From positions 62,001-126,000 of the forward strand of contig JAQSDU010000017.1 in assembly GCA_029946065.1 (NCBI GenBank): 64,000 bases of DNA. The letters are read 5' to 3'. This DNA comes from Flavobacterium sp. GTDB taxonomy: Bacteria; Bacteroidota; Bacteroidia; Flavobacteriales; Flavobacteriaceae. Below, in pieces: positions 19,044 through 26,810 of this stretch (position 1 is the first letter of the stretch; each line of letters begins with the position of its first letter). A program made the position numbers and the translations under genes. Below the pieces are notes generated by a model that was given only the letters and a program-made list of their open reading frames with translations, made no database searches and was not told where the DNA came from.

Positions 19044-20222
19044 ATGAACTACATACTCTTTGACGGCACCGTTCGCAACGCATTACTGCCATTCACTTTC
19101 ACACGTCCGGTAGCTGATATCCGCATTGGAATTTTGACCATTCGCGAAAAATGGGAGAAATATTTAGGCTCCACCACGACAACTTTAACAGAAGAATACC
19201 TTTCTGAAAAATTTCCAATGGTCGAAATGGAGGAAAACGTCATGATTAACGCTTCTTTTTTGCCCAATGAAGTTTTGTCCGAAATGGTCAAAAGCCTCGA
19301 AAGTAACCAAGCGATTTTCAAAGGCGAAGAAGTAATTGCTTTTTATACGAATGACAGCCAGGAAGAAGTCGATTTTGACCAATATGAAATTATCGAATAC
19401 AACGAAGATTGCCTTTTCATCGCCCACACTTGGGATATTTTTGCCAAAAATGATGCTGCTTTGCGTGAAGATTTTGAATTGATCACCGAAGACAGAGTTT
19501 CTCAACCAATACCTAAAAGCGTTAACGTTATCGCACCAGAAAATGTGTTTTTAGAAGAAGGTGCCAAACTCGAATTCGTCACTTTAAATGCATCGACTGG
19601 ACCAATTTACATTGGTAAAAATGCCGAAATTATGGAAGGTTCCGTCATTCGTGGTCCATTTGCGCTTTGCGAAGAAGCATTGGTAAAATTAGCTGCGAAA
19701 GTCTATGGTGCAACAACTGTCGGCCCGCATTGCAGGATTGGCGGCGAAGTGAGTAATTCGGTGCTTTTCGGATATTCCAACAAAGGGCACGACGGCTTTT
19801 TGGGGAATTCCGTTTTGGGCGAATGGTGCAATATCGGTGCCGATAGCAATAATTCCAATCTCAAAAACAATTATGAAGAAGTGAAATTGTGGAGTTATGA
19901 AACCGCAAATTTTGCCAAAACCGGATTACAATTCTGCGGACTGATGATGGGAGATCACAGCAAATGCGGGATTAACACGATGTTCAATACAGGAACGGTT
20001 GTTGGCGTAAGTACCAATATTTTCGGCAGCGGATTTCCACGGAATTTTGTGCCGAGTTTTTCCTGGGGCGGTGCTTCTGGATTTACGACTTACATCACCA
20101 AAAAAGCTTTCGAGACGGCAAAAATTGTAATGTCAAGACGTCATGTTGACTTTGATGAAAAGGAAGCGCGGATTTTAGAACACGTTTTTGAGGAAACGAA
20201 AAAGTGGAGGAAGGAGGATTGA
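19044..20222 (+). CDS. GlmU-like sugar nucleotidyltransferase family protein
   Basis: A 392-aa protein starting MNYILFDGTVRNALLPFTFTRPVADIRIG, the opening of the Bacteroidetes GlmU-like family (NTP_transf_4 domain, about 1-150). The second half has left-handed beta-helix hexapeptide repeats (about 165-345, with runs such as AEIMEGSVIRGPFALCEEA), as in sugar-1-phosphate nucleotidyl/acetyltransferases. Activity on glucose-1-phosphate or glucosamine-1-phosphate is inferred from family. The classical GlmU loop LAAGxGTRM is not present, so catalysis should not be assumed. The ATG at 19044 is preferred because the conserved N-terminus begins there. Confidence 0.85.
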   Translation: MNYILFDGTVRNALLPFTFTRPVADIRIGILTIREKWEKYLGSTTTTLTEEYLSEKFPMVEMEENVMINASFLPNEVLSEMVKSLESNQAIFKGEEVIAFYTNDSQEEVDFDQYEIIEYNEDCLFIAHTWDIFAKNDAALREDFELITEDRVSQPIPKSVNVIAPENVFLEEGAKLEFVTLNASTGPIYIGKNAEIMEGSVIRGPFALCEEALVKLAAKVYGATTVGPHCRIGGEVSNSVLFGYSNKGHDGFLGNSVLGEWCNIGADSNNSNLKNNYEEVKLWSYETANFAKTGLQFCGLMMGDHSKCGINTMFNTGTVVGVSTNIFGSGFPRNFVPSFSWGGASGFTTYITKKAFETAKIVMSRRHVDFDEKEARILEHVFEETKKWRKED

Positions 20223-20323
20223 TAATTATAAAATGTCATTCTGAGAACCATATGTATTGTAACTAAATTTTCTAATTCCCACATTTTATAATTTTCTAAT
20301 TCGCTCATTATCTAATTATTTCG

Positions 20324-20331
20324 TAAATTTG
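20324..20331 (+). promoter_or_regulatory. -7 element of mtaB
   Basis: TAAATTTG matches TAnnTTTG, 21 nt upstream of the ATG at 20353. Confidence 0.65.
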
Positions 20332-20352
20332 CACCCTCATTTGCAAAATGTA

Positions 20353-21678
20353 ATGGAAAAGAAAAAAGTTGCTTTTTATACGCTGGGCTGTAAACTGAAT
20401 TTCTCGGAAACATCTACAATAGCACGCAGTTTTCAAGACGAAGGTTTTGACCGCGTGGATTTTGAGGAAGTGGCCGATATGTATGTCATCAACACTTGTT
20501 CGGTGACCGAAAATGCAGATAAGCAGTTCAAACAGATCGTTAAAAAAGCGATGAAACTAAATCACAAGGCATTTGTTGCTGCCGTTGGTTGTTATGCACA
20601 ATTAAAACCCGAAGAATTGGCTGCCGTTGACGGCGTTGATTTGGTTTTAGGCGCAACCGAAAAATTTAAAATCACAGATTATATCAACGATTTGTCTAAA
20701 AATGATATGGGCGAAGTGCATTCTTGTGAAATCGTCGAAGCTGATTTTTATGTAGGAAGCTACTCGATTGGCGACAGAACGCGTGCTTTCCTGAAAGTTC
20801 AGGATGGCTGTGATTATAAATGTACCTATTGCACGATTCCGTTGGCACGTGGCATTTCAAGAAGCGATGCTTTGGAAAGTGTACTCAAAAATGCCAAAGA
20901 AATCTCCCAGCAAAATATAAAAGAGATCGTCTTAACAGGCGTCAATATTGGCGATTATGGAAAAGGGGAATTCGGAAATAAAAAACATGAACATACTTTT
21001 TTGGAATTGGTAAAAGCTTTAGACGAAGTCGAAGGCATCGAAAGATTGCGAATTTCTTCTATTGAACCAAATTTATTAAAAAACGAAACGATTGATTTTG
21101 TGTCAAAAAGTCGCACATTCGTTCCGCATTTTCATATTCCATTACAATCTGGAAGCAATGAAATTCTTAAAAGGATGAAGCGCCGTTATATGAGGGAATT
21201 GTATTCAGAACGCGTAACAAAAATCCGAGAAGTCATGCCGCACGCCTGCATTGGTGTTGATGTAATCGTTGGCTTTCCGGGTGAAACGGATGAATTGTTC
21301 CTTGAAACGTATAATTTCCTGAATGAACTCGATATTTCCTATTTACACGTTTTCACTTATTCCGAAAGAGACAACACTGAAGCCGCTGTAATGGATGGTG
21401 TTGTTCCTGCCAATGTACGCGCCAAAAGAAGCAAAATGCTCCGCGGATTATCAGTTAAAAAACGCCGTTCTTTTTACGAAAGCCAATTGGGAACACACCG
21501 AACGGTTTTGTTTGAAGGCGAAAATAAAGAAGGTTATATTCATGGATTTACAGAAAATTATGTAAAAGTGAAAACGCCTTGGAATCCGGAACTCGTGAAT
21601 ACTTTGCATGAAATTACTTTAACCAAAATTGATGACGACGGTGCTGTGAGGATGGAGTTTGCAGAAGTTTTAATTTAA
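20353..21678 (+). CDS. mtaB: tRNA t6A37 methylthiotransferase MtaB
   Basis: Radical SAM enzyme of 441 aa that turns t6A37 into ms2t6A in tRNAs. The N-terminal UPF0004 domain starts YTLGCKLNFSET and has further cysteines in INTCSVTENAD and AVGCYAQ, which hold the auxiliary 4Fe-4S cluster. The radical SAM motif is CDYKCTYC (CxxxCxxC). A C-terminal TRAM RNA-binding domain covers about the last 65 residues. NTCSVTxxAD without the MiaB pattern favours MtaB over MiaB. The ATG at 20353 is chosen because the family N-terminus starts there. Confidence 0.95.
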   Translation: MEKKKVAFYTLGCKLNFSETSTIARSFQDEGFDRVDFEEVADMYVINTCSVTENADKQFKQIVKKAMKLNHKAFVAAVGCYAQLKPEELAAVDGVDLVLGATEKFKITDYINDLSKNDMGEVHSCEIVEADFYVGSYSIGDRTRAFLKVQDGCDYKCTYCTIPLARGISRSDALESVLKNAKEISQQNIKEIVLTGVNIGDYGKGEFGNKKHEHTFLELVKALDEVEGIERLRISSIEPNLLKNETIDFVSKSRTFVPHFHIPLQSGSNEILKRMKRRYMRELYSERVTKIREVMPHACIGVDVIVGFPGETDELFLETYNFLNELDISYLHVFTYSERDNTEAAVMDGVVPANVRAKRSKMLRGLSVKKRRSFYESQLGTHRTVLFEGENKEGYIHGFTENYVKVKTPWNPELVNTLHEITLTKIDDDGAVRMEFAEVLI

Positions 21679-21755
21679 AAAGACAAATAGATGACAGACA
21701 AATAGATGATAAACAGTACAAATAGTCTTTTATCTCTCCGTCTATTATTCCTCAT

Positions 21756-22094
21756 CTAATACTTATGATGAAACTTAATCTTCGTAATCCGAAACACATT
21801 AAATCCGTATTGCTCCACAAATTCAAAAGTATGTCTTCCAGGTTGTTTGAAATCAATGATGATTTTTGCTGAGATTTCGTAGTACATTTTTTCGCCTTCA
21901 ATCATCAAGCGATCTCCTTTTTTTCGATATGCGGAGCGAATTAAAGTAAATTCAGACAAATTCCACGTGGTCATACTGGCATCAAAATCTTCTGTTTGCG
22001 AATACAAGCCTTCGGTGATTTCCGTTTTACAGCCATAATATTTATCGATGTTTTCGAAGAAAATGATAATTTTGGAATTAGTATCGTCAGTCAT
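21756..22094 (-). CDS. Hypothetical protein
   Basis: A 112-aa cytoplasmic protein without signal peptide or membrane helix. The composition is mixed alpha/beta with many aromatic residues and a basic end (ITKIKFHHKY). I do not recognise a family. It lies convergent to mtaB and downstream of the pirin/GNAT pair on the same strand, separated by a repeat-like stretch. It is real by length and codon pattern; function is unknown. Confidence 0.65.
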   Translation of the reverse strand: MTDDTNSKIIIFFENIDKYYGCKTEITEGLYSQTEDFDASMTTWNLSEFTLIRSAYRKKGDRLMIEGEKMYYEISAKIIIDFKQPGRHTFEFVEQYGFNVFRITKIKFHHKY

Positions 22095-22114
22095 GGAGTA
22101 AATATAAAAAAATG

Positions 22115-22160
22115 ATCGCTGCGCTGCAAGACCGTTTTACTGCAAGATCACTTCGCCGCA
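22115..22160. repeat. Short GC-rich repeated words
   Basis: The 141-nt gap holds three imperfect copies of a CTGCAAG/CCGCAAG word (around 22124, 22140 and 22156), with a CGCTGCGCTG segment and its near-complement CAGCGCAGCGG at 22212-22222. It resembles the dispersed intergenic repeats seen elsewhere in the window. No gene was found. Confidence 0.4.
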
Positions 22161-22235
22161 AGAAGGAATAAAAATGAAAAAAGAGATAAGTGATACTATT
22201 TTTTCATCATTCAGCGCAGCGGACTTTCTTCTATT

Positions 22236-22520
22236 TCATAACTTAATACCAGGCGGTAACAAATCCTTATAGGTCGGATTTTTGCGGAAGAAAGCCGCAA
22301 TTTTTGGTAAAATCGGTACGACTTTCAATTTACGTTCATAAGCGTTTGCCATAATCGCGTGTAGCAATTCATTGATGAATTCTTCGTCGGCAAAGCCGTC
22401 AGGAACGTTCAGGCGCGTCAGGAATATTTTCTTTTCCTGGAATGAATATTCCAATATGATGAGTTTTCCGTCAACAGTCGTTTCAAATTGCCTTGAAAAA
22501 GCATTGTCTTTGATTTCCAT
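22236..22520 (-). CDS. Small GNAT-type N-acetyltransferase domain protein
   Basis: A 94-aa single-domain protein of the short GNAT group (Acetyltransf_CG, COG2388 type). It shows the pattern of strand, helix and strand with VPDGFADEEFINELLHAIM, then KVVPILPKIAAFFRKNP, a typical ending for the group where an acetyl-CoA loop precedes a YxxFxxxxPEY-like tail. Members are cytoplasmic and their substrate is usually unknown. It begins 14 nt after the pirin stop on the same strand, so the two probably form an operon. Confidence 0.85.
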   Translation of the reverse strand: MEIKDNAFSRQFETTVDGKLIILEYSFQEKKIFLTRLNVPDGFADEEFINELLHAIMANAYERKLKVVPILPKIAAFFRKNPTYKDLLPPGIKL

Positions 22521-22534
22521 TTTTTCCTTTCGTA

Positions 22535-23257
22535 TTAATTGTGTTGCATCGGAACTTCTATGAGCAAGATTTTCGATTTTTGATGAATGTCTATTCTGAG
22601 GCTATCTGTGTCAGTAATTCCGATGGCGTCTCTTTCTGATAAAACCTTATTTTCGATAGCAATTACGCCTTCAATCAAGAAAATATAAACACCGTTTCCT
22701 GGAATGTTGATTTTGTATTCGATGGTTTTTCCGCTTTCGAAAATCCCTAAATTGAAAAATGTCTGCTGATAAACCCAAAGCGCATTGCCGTCGTTTTTAT
22801 CATAAGGCGCCACTACGTTTACGAATGCATTCAAACTGTTTTCAAGGTCGAATGATTTTTGGTCATATCGAGGTTCAACATTTTCTTTTTCAGGAAAAAC
22901 CCATAATTGTAAAGTTTTCGCAGGTTCTGTTGCGCTTGGATTCATTTCTGAATGTAAAATTCCGGTGCCGGCACTCATCACTTGTACTTCGCCAAATCGC
23001 ACGACGGCTTCGTTGCCCATGCTGTCGCGGTGTTTCAATCCGCCTTCGAGTGGAATCGTGATGATTTCCATATTGTCATGCGGATGGGTGCCAAATCCCA
23101 TCCCGGCAGCAATTGTATCGTCGTTTAAAACGCGCAACATTCCGAATTGTACTTTTTCGGGGTTGAAATAATTACCAAAAGAAAAAGAGAAATTCGCCTT
23201 CAGCCAGCCAAAATCTGCTTTGCCGCGCTCAGTAGATTTGTAAAGTTGCAACCTCAT
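22535..23257 (-). CDS. Pirin family protein
   Basis: A bicupin of 240 aa. The N-terminal cupin has the metal-site motif GTHPHDNMEIITIPLEG with HRDSMGNE, and then GILHSEMN, which together give the three His and one Glu metal ligands of pirins such as YhaK/YhhW. The C-terminal cupin (about 130-235) is less conserved. Pirins are iron proteins; some act as quercetin dioxygenases, others as regulators. It is likely co-transcribed with the small GNAT gene. Confidence 0.95.
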   Translation of the reverse strand: MRLQLYKSTERGKADFGWLKANFSFSFGNYFNPEKVQFGMLRVLNDDTIAAGMGFGTHPHDNMEIITIPLEGGLKHRDSMGNEAVVRFGEVQVMSAGTGILHSEMNPSATEPAKTLQLWVFPEKENVEPRYDQKSFDLENSLNAFVNVVAPYDKNDGNALWVYQQTFFNLGIFESGKTIEYKINIPGNGVYIFLIEGVIAIENKVLSERDAIGITDTDSLRIDIHQKSKILLIEVPMQHN

Positions 23258-23371
23258 AATTTATTTATAATTTAAAGCCGGAAATTCTATTTCTTCCCGT
23301 AAAAAAATTAATTTTATACAAATTTCGTAATAAAATGGCTGCATTGTTGTTACGATATAGTTAAAACAATT

Positions 23372-24031
23372 ATGACAGACAGGATACCGGTTTATTTTAT
23401 GCCAGGATTGGCGGCGAGTCCGCTCATATTTGAACGGATTGCCTTGCCAGAAGCCCAGTTTGAAATGATACTTTTAGAATGGGAAATTCCTTTGGACAAT
23501 GAAACTTTACCGGATTATGCGAAACGTATTACCGCAAAGATACAACATAAAAATCCGGTATTAATAGGCGTTTCTTTTGGAGGAATTTTGGTGCAGGAAA
23601 TGGCGCTGTATATCAATGCCAGAAAGGTGATTGTCATTTCTAGCGTTAAAAGCAATTTGCAATTTCCAAAGCGTATGAAAATAGCCAAAGCGACAAAAGC
23701 GTATAAATTGCTTCCAATCAATTTGGTCTTAAATATAGAGAATCTAGCGAAATATTCTTTCGGCAATAAAATCAACCAAAGGATTAAGCTTTATGAGAAG
23801 TTTCTCGCCGTTCGCGACAGGCGTTATCTTGATTGGGCTATTGAGCAGGTTGTTTTATGGGAACGCACAGTAGCCGATGAAAAAGTAATTCATATTCACG
23901 GGGATGCAGATGAGGTTTTCCCGATAAAATATATCGAAAATTGTATCGTTGTTAAAGGAGGAACGCATATTATGATTCTCAATAAATTCAAATGGCTGAA
24001 CGAAAATCTGCCAAAAATTATATTAGAATAA
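23372..24031 (+). CDS. Alpha/beta hydrolase
   Basis: A cytoplasmic 219-aa hydrolase. The nucleophile elbow is GVSFGG (near residue 70), the acid is in HGDADEVFP, and the His is in GGTHIMIL, giving a complete Ser-Asp-His triad. It begins RIPVYFMPGLAASPLIFERI, with the oxyanion-type HG-like turn replaced by PGLAAS. The substrate is unknown; esterase or lipase activity is likely. The lytic transglycosylase ATG at 24052 follows 20 nt after the stop, so the genes may share a transcript. Confidence 0.88.
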   Translation: MTDRIPVYFMPGLAASPLIFERIALPEAQFEMILLEWEIPLDNETLPDYAKRITAKIQHKNPVLIGVSFGGILVQEMALYINARKVIVISSVKSNLQFPKRMKIAKATKAYKLLPINLVLNIENLAKYSFGNKINQRIKLYEKFLAVRDRRYLDWAIEQVVLWERTVADEKVIHIHGDADEVFPIKYIENCIVVKGGTHIMILNKFKWLNENLPKIILE

Positions 24032-24051
24032 AATACTTAAAATATAAAATT

Positions 24052-24945
24052 ATGGACACGACAAAAAAAATCGGAATTATTGCTGCTATTATCATCGTTG
24101 CTAGTCTCAGTATTTATGGGGTTTCAGGAGAAAGCAAATACAATAATGCCAATCGCAGGACTTCTCAGTATATTCCGAAGGCGGTTGATTTTGCAGGCGA
24201 AAGCACGCCGTTGAATATTGCTGATGTTCGGGAACGTTTTGAAAGAGAATTATTGGTAAATGCCAATCTCGATGCCTCGACTTTGCTTATTATCAAAAGG
24301 GCGAACCGCGTTTTTCCGATTATTGAGCCTATTTTGAAAAATTACGGTGTTCCGGATGATTTCAAATATTTGGCTGTGATTGAAAGCGGATTGGTGAATG
24401 CTGTTTCTCCAGCCGGAGCCCGCGGTGTATGGCAATTTATGCCACTAACGGCGAAAGAACGCGGCATGGAGGTGAACGATTTTGTTGATGAACGCTATCA
24501 CCTTGAAAAATCGACAGAGGCGGCTTGTAAATATTTATTGGATGCCAAATCGAAATTTGGTTCATGGACATTGGCGGCGGCTTCCTATAATGGTGGTATG
24601 AGTGGCGTTAACAAGCAAATCGACCTGCAACAAGTTTCCAATTATTATGATTTATTGCTGAATGATGAAACTTCACGTTATGTTTTCAGAATTTTGGCTT
24701 TGAAGGAAATTATGAAAGCACCGGACAAATTTGGATTTATCGTTACGCCCGAAGAGTTGTACCAAAATATTCCGACACGCAAACTCGAAATTGATTCGAC
24801 CATCAATGATCTGGCATCTTTTGCGAAAACGCAAGGCATCAATTATAAAATATTGAAAATCCACAATCCGTGGTTGCGTGATAAGAAATTGCTAAATGTA
24901 GCTAAGAAGAAATATATTATTGAAATTCCAACTGAAGGTTATTGA
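24052..24945 (+). CDS. Membrane-anchored lytic transglycosylase
   Basis: A 297-aa protein with one N-terminal transmembrane or uncleaved signal helix (about 7-25) and an SLT domain (about 85-240). The catalytic glutamate is E111 in LAVIESGL, followed by SPAGARGVWQFMPLTA and AAASYNGG, the standard transglycosylase motifs. It cuts the MurNAc-GlcNAc bond in peptidoglycan and leaves 1,6-anhydro ends. The ATG at 24052 is chosen because an upstream start would overlap the hydrolase gene by 40 nt and has no conservation. Confidence 0.93.
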   Translation: MDTTKKIGIIAAIIIVASLSIYGVSGESKYNNANRRTSQYIPKAVDFAGESTPLNIADVRERFERELLVNANLDASTLLIIKRANRVFPIIEPILKNYGVPDDFKYLAVIESGLVNAVSPAGARGVWQFMPLTAKERGMEVNDFVDERYHLEKSTEAACKYLLDAKSKFGSWTLAAASYNGGMSGVNKQIDLQQVSNYYDLLLNDETSRYVFRILALKEIMKAPDKFGFIVTPEELYQNIPTRKLEIDSTINDLASFAKTQGINYKILKIHNPWLRDKKLLNVAKKKYIIEIPTEGY

Positions 24946-25644
24946 TTATTTTGTGGCAATTGTTTCCTTTTTGAGGTCTGATTTCAAAAGTAAATTTGTC
25001 AAGCCTTCATTATAAGCATCATAATTAATTTTAATCGCCTCTTTCAGGGGCGTTTTTTTTGGTGCTGCCGGTGGTGGTCCTTTTTTAATATCAATCACTT
25101 TTAAATTTTCGTCCAAAAAATAGGAGGTAAGATAACCAATGGAGTATTTAAGCGTTTTTACAACCTCTTCATCCCGTGTATAATTTTCGTTAGCATAACA
25201 AATCTCAATATTGCCGCAAAATTGGCTGGCGATGTTTTTAGTGCTTTGTTTCTTATCCCAAAACACGACAATAATTTTTAGGTCTTTGTAGTATTTTCGG
25301 GCAAGTTTGTTCAATGCCGGGATTTCGCCTTTGTTTAAAACGCACCAAGAAGCATATGTTTGGATCAGAACAGGTTTTTTGATGGCGCTCAGTTTTAACT
25401 TACCACCGCTGACTTTCTTGAAGGAATAATCCTGAAATTTCGTGCCAACGAGTTGGTTGTTGACTAGAGTGTCAAAAAGGTATTGGCCTTTTTCAAGGTC
25501 GCCTTGCCGGTAAGCTTTTTCGCTTTCTGAGTTGTATTTTCTAAGGTTTTCCTTTACTGTTTGGGGAAACAGTTTTTCTTCCTGCTGGGCAAAAGCAAAA
25601 CAAGAAAAAACAAGAAAAAAAGTTAAAAACAAAGTTGTTTTCAT
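24946..25644 (-). CDS. Thioredoxin-like secreted protein lacking the second active-site Cys
   Basis: A 232-aa exported protein (signal ending FAFAQ). The middle resembles the TlpA/ResA thioredoxin fold: KPVLIQTYASWC..., IPALNKLARKYY, and IVVFWDKK. The site that would be WCxxC reads WCVLNKGE, so only one Cys remains and ordinary disulfide exchange is unlikely. The C-terminal region is not recognised. It sits between the transglycosylase (convergent) and a TPR-type gene. A structural or single-cysteine role is inferred. Confidence 0.75.
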   Translation of the reverse strand: MKTTLFLTFFLVFSCFAFAQQEEKLFPQTVKENLRKYNSESEKAYRQGDLEKGQYLFDTLVNNQLVGTKFQDYSFKKVSGGKLKLSAIKKPVLIQTYASWCVLNKGEIPALNKLARKYYKDLKIIVVFWDKKQSTKNIASQFCGNIEICYANENYTRDEEVVKTLKYSIGYLTSYFLDENLKVIDIKKGPPPAAPKKTPLKEAIKINYDAYNEGLTNLLLKSDLKKETIATK

Positions 25645-25678
25645 CGTTTATCGGTAACTTAAATCGGTTAAACTACAT

Positions 25679-25686
25679 CAAATATA
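25679..25686 (-). promoter_or_regulatory. -7 element of the thioredoxin-like gene
   Basis: Minus-strand TATATTTG matches TAnnTTTG, 34 nt before the start. Confidence 0.6.
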
Positions 25687-25735
25687 CTAATATCAATTAA
25701 AGTTACGACTTTTTTATTAATTTTTTTCTTACGAT

Positions 25736-25767
25736 AACAAAAAAAGTCATTCCGTTAAGAATGACTT
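25736..25767 (-). terminator. Terminator of the TPR-like gene
   Basis: AAGTCATTC and GAATGACTT pair around a six-base loop. On the minus strand this is followed by seven T residues. Confidence 0.8.
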
Positions 25768-25799
25768 GATGTTTTTTTTACTATTTGTAAACCAGTAAC

Positions 25800-26315
25800 T
25801 TATATTTTTTTAAGTTGGTCTTTCATCATTTTGATCTGGTCTTTTAGCAATCCTTGCTTGTCGAGTTTTTTAGCTTCATTTAAAAGATTGGTTGCTTCAA
25901 GCTTTCTTCTTCTTGACATCGCAACACCCGCAAGGTTCAATTTTGCGATGGCAATATCAGTATCCATTGACAATCCGAGCGTTAACGCTTTCTTGAAATG
26001 TTTTTCTGCTTGGATGATATTCGTTTGCGAGAGCATTAGTCCGTGCAAGTATTGGAAATAACCTTGTTGTTTTTTTACCAGCGATGCTTCTGGATTTTTG
26101 ATATAGGCGAGCCATTTCTGTGCGCCAGGAAAATCCTGCTTTCTGAGTTTTAGAAAAGCCAGCAAAATAAATTCATTCTTAAAATATAAAAAGATGAAAA
26201 TTAGCGACAGCAATAGCAGGAAAATTCCATTTCCGATTTCACCTTCCGTAAACTGCCAAATGCCCGTTCCGATGATTAAAGCGGCGATAATTAGTTTGAT
26301 ATTTTTATTGTACAT
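25800..26315 (-). CDS. Membrane protein with TPR-like region
   Basis: A 171-aa protein with two N-terminal transmembrane helices (about 7-22 and 28-46) and a helical C-terminal part (about 50-165). AEKHFKKALTLG and a following repeat with LNLAGVAMSRRRKLEATNLLNEA resemble TPR helices, which bind other proteins. The TPR part should face the cytoplasm. It is divergent from rpmH and shares a short intergenic promoter region with it. Function is unknown. Confidence 0.75.
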   Translation of the reverse strand: MYNKNIKLIIAALIIGTGIWQFTEGEIGNGIFLLLLSLIFIFLYFKNEFILLAFLKLRKQDFPGAQKWLAYIKNPEASLVKKQQGYFQYLHGLMLSQTNIIQAEKHFKKALTLGLSMDTDIAIAKLNLAGVAMSRRRKLEATNLLNEAKKLDKQGLLKDQIKMMKDQLKKI

Positions 26316-26337
26316 TGTATGTGTTTTTATGACTGCG

Positions 26338-26345
26338 CAAAGATA
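26338..26345 (-). promoter_or_regulatory. -7 element of the TPR-like gene
   Basis: Minus-strand TATCTTTG matches TAnnTTTG, 22 nt before the start. Confidence 0.65.
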
Positions 26346-26401
26346 GTAAAATCAATTAAAAATATTTTTACAAAACTACTTGCCAGAAAAAAAAGACTTT
26401 G

Positions 26402-26409
26402 TATATTTG
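26402..26409 (+). promoter_or_regulatory. -7 element of rpmH
   Basis: TATATTTG matches TAnnTTTG. A TTG at 26380-26382, 19 nt upstream, may be the -33 element. The leader would be about 60 nt. Confidence 0.7.
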
Positions 26410-26476
26410 CACTCGGTTTAAGAATAAGTAAATCCAACCCGAAAGATACATAAATAAGTTTTAAAGATACAAAGCA

Positions 26477-26638
26477 ATGAGCAAAAGAACATTTCAACCA
26501 TCGAAAAGAAAAAGAAGAAATAAGCACGGATTTATGGACAGAATGGCTTCTGCTAATGGAAGAAAAGTCCTTGCGCGCAGAAGAGCTAAAGGAAGACACA
26601 AATTGACTGTTTCATCTGAACCAAGACATAAAAAATAA
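26477..26638 (+). CDS. rpmH: 50S ribosomal protein L34
   Basis: A 53-aa, very basic ribosomal protein: [19 protein letters not shown], then the family core [19 protein letters not shown], then [14 protein letters not shown]. The core is nearly universal in L34. It has its own promoter and a strong terminator, so it is a single-gene unit here. The usual rnpA/dnaA neighbours are absent, as is common in Bacteroidetes. Confidence 0.98.
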
Positions 26639-26656
26639 TGCTTTTGTAAGCATCCA

Positions 26657-26692
26657 TAAAGGCGTTACTGTTATTAGTATCGCCTTTTTTTA
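26657..26692 (+). terminator. Terminator of rpmH
   Basis: AAAGGCG...CGCCTTT forms the base of a hairpin extended by an imperfect inner stem, followed by a run of seven T residues. Confidence 0.85.
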
Positions 26693-26810
26693 TACCTTGT
26701 AATGAAATAAGTCGAAAGTCGAAAGGCTTTGACTGGTTATAAAGATTTTCATTCAGCAGGGCTTTCGACTTTCAACTTTTGACTAAAAAATAACTACAAA
26801 CTACAACACA

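Noticed and set aside
23992..24051. Upstream start of the lytic transglycosylase overlapping the hydrolase gene
   Set aside because: The added 20 residues are basic and unlike a signal peptide; the ATG at 24052 starts a proper membrane helix.
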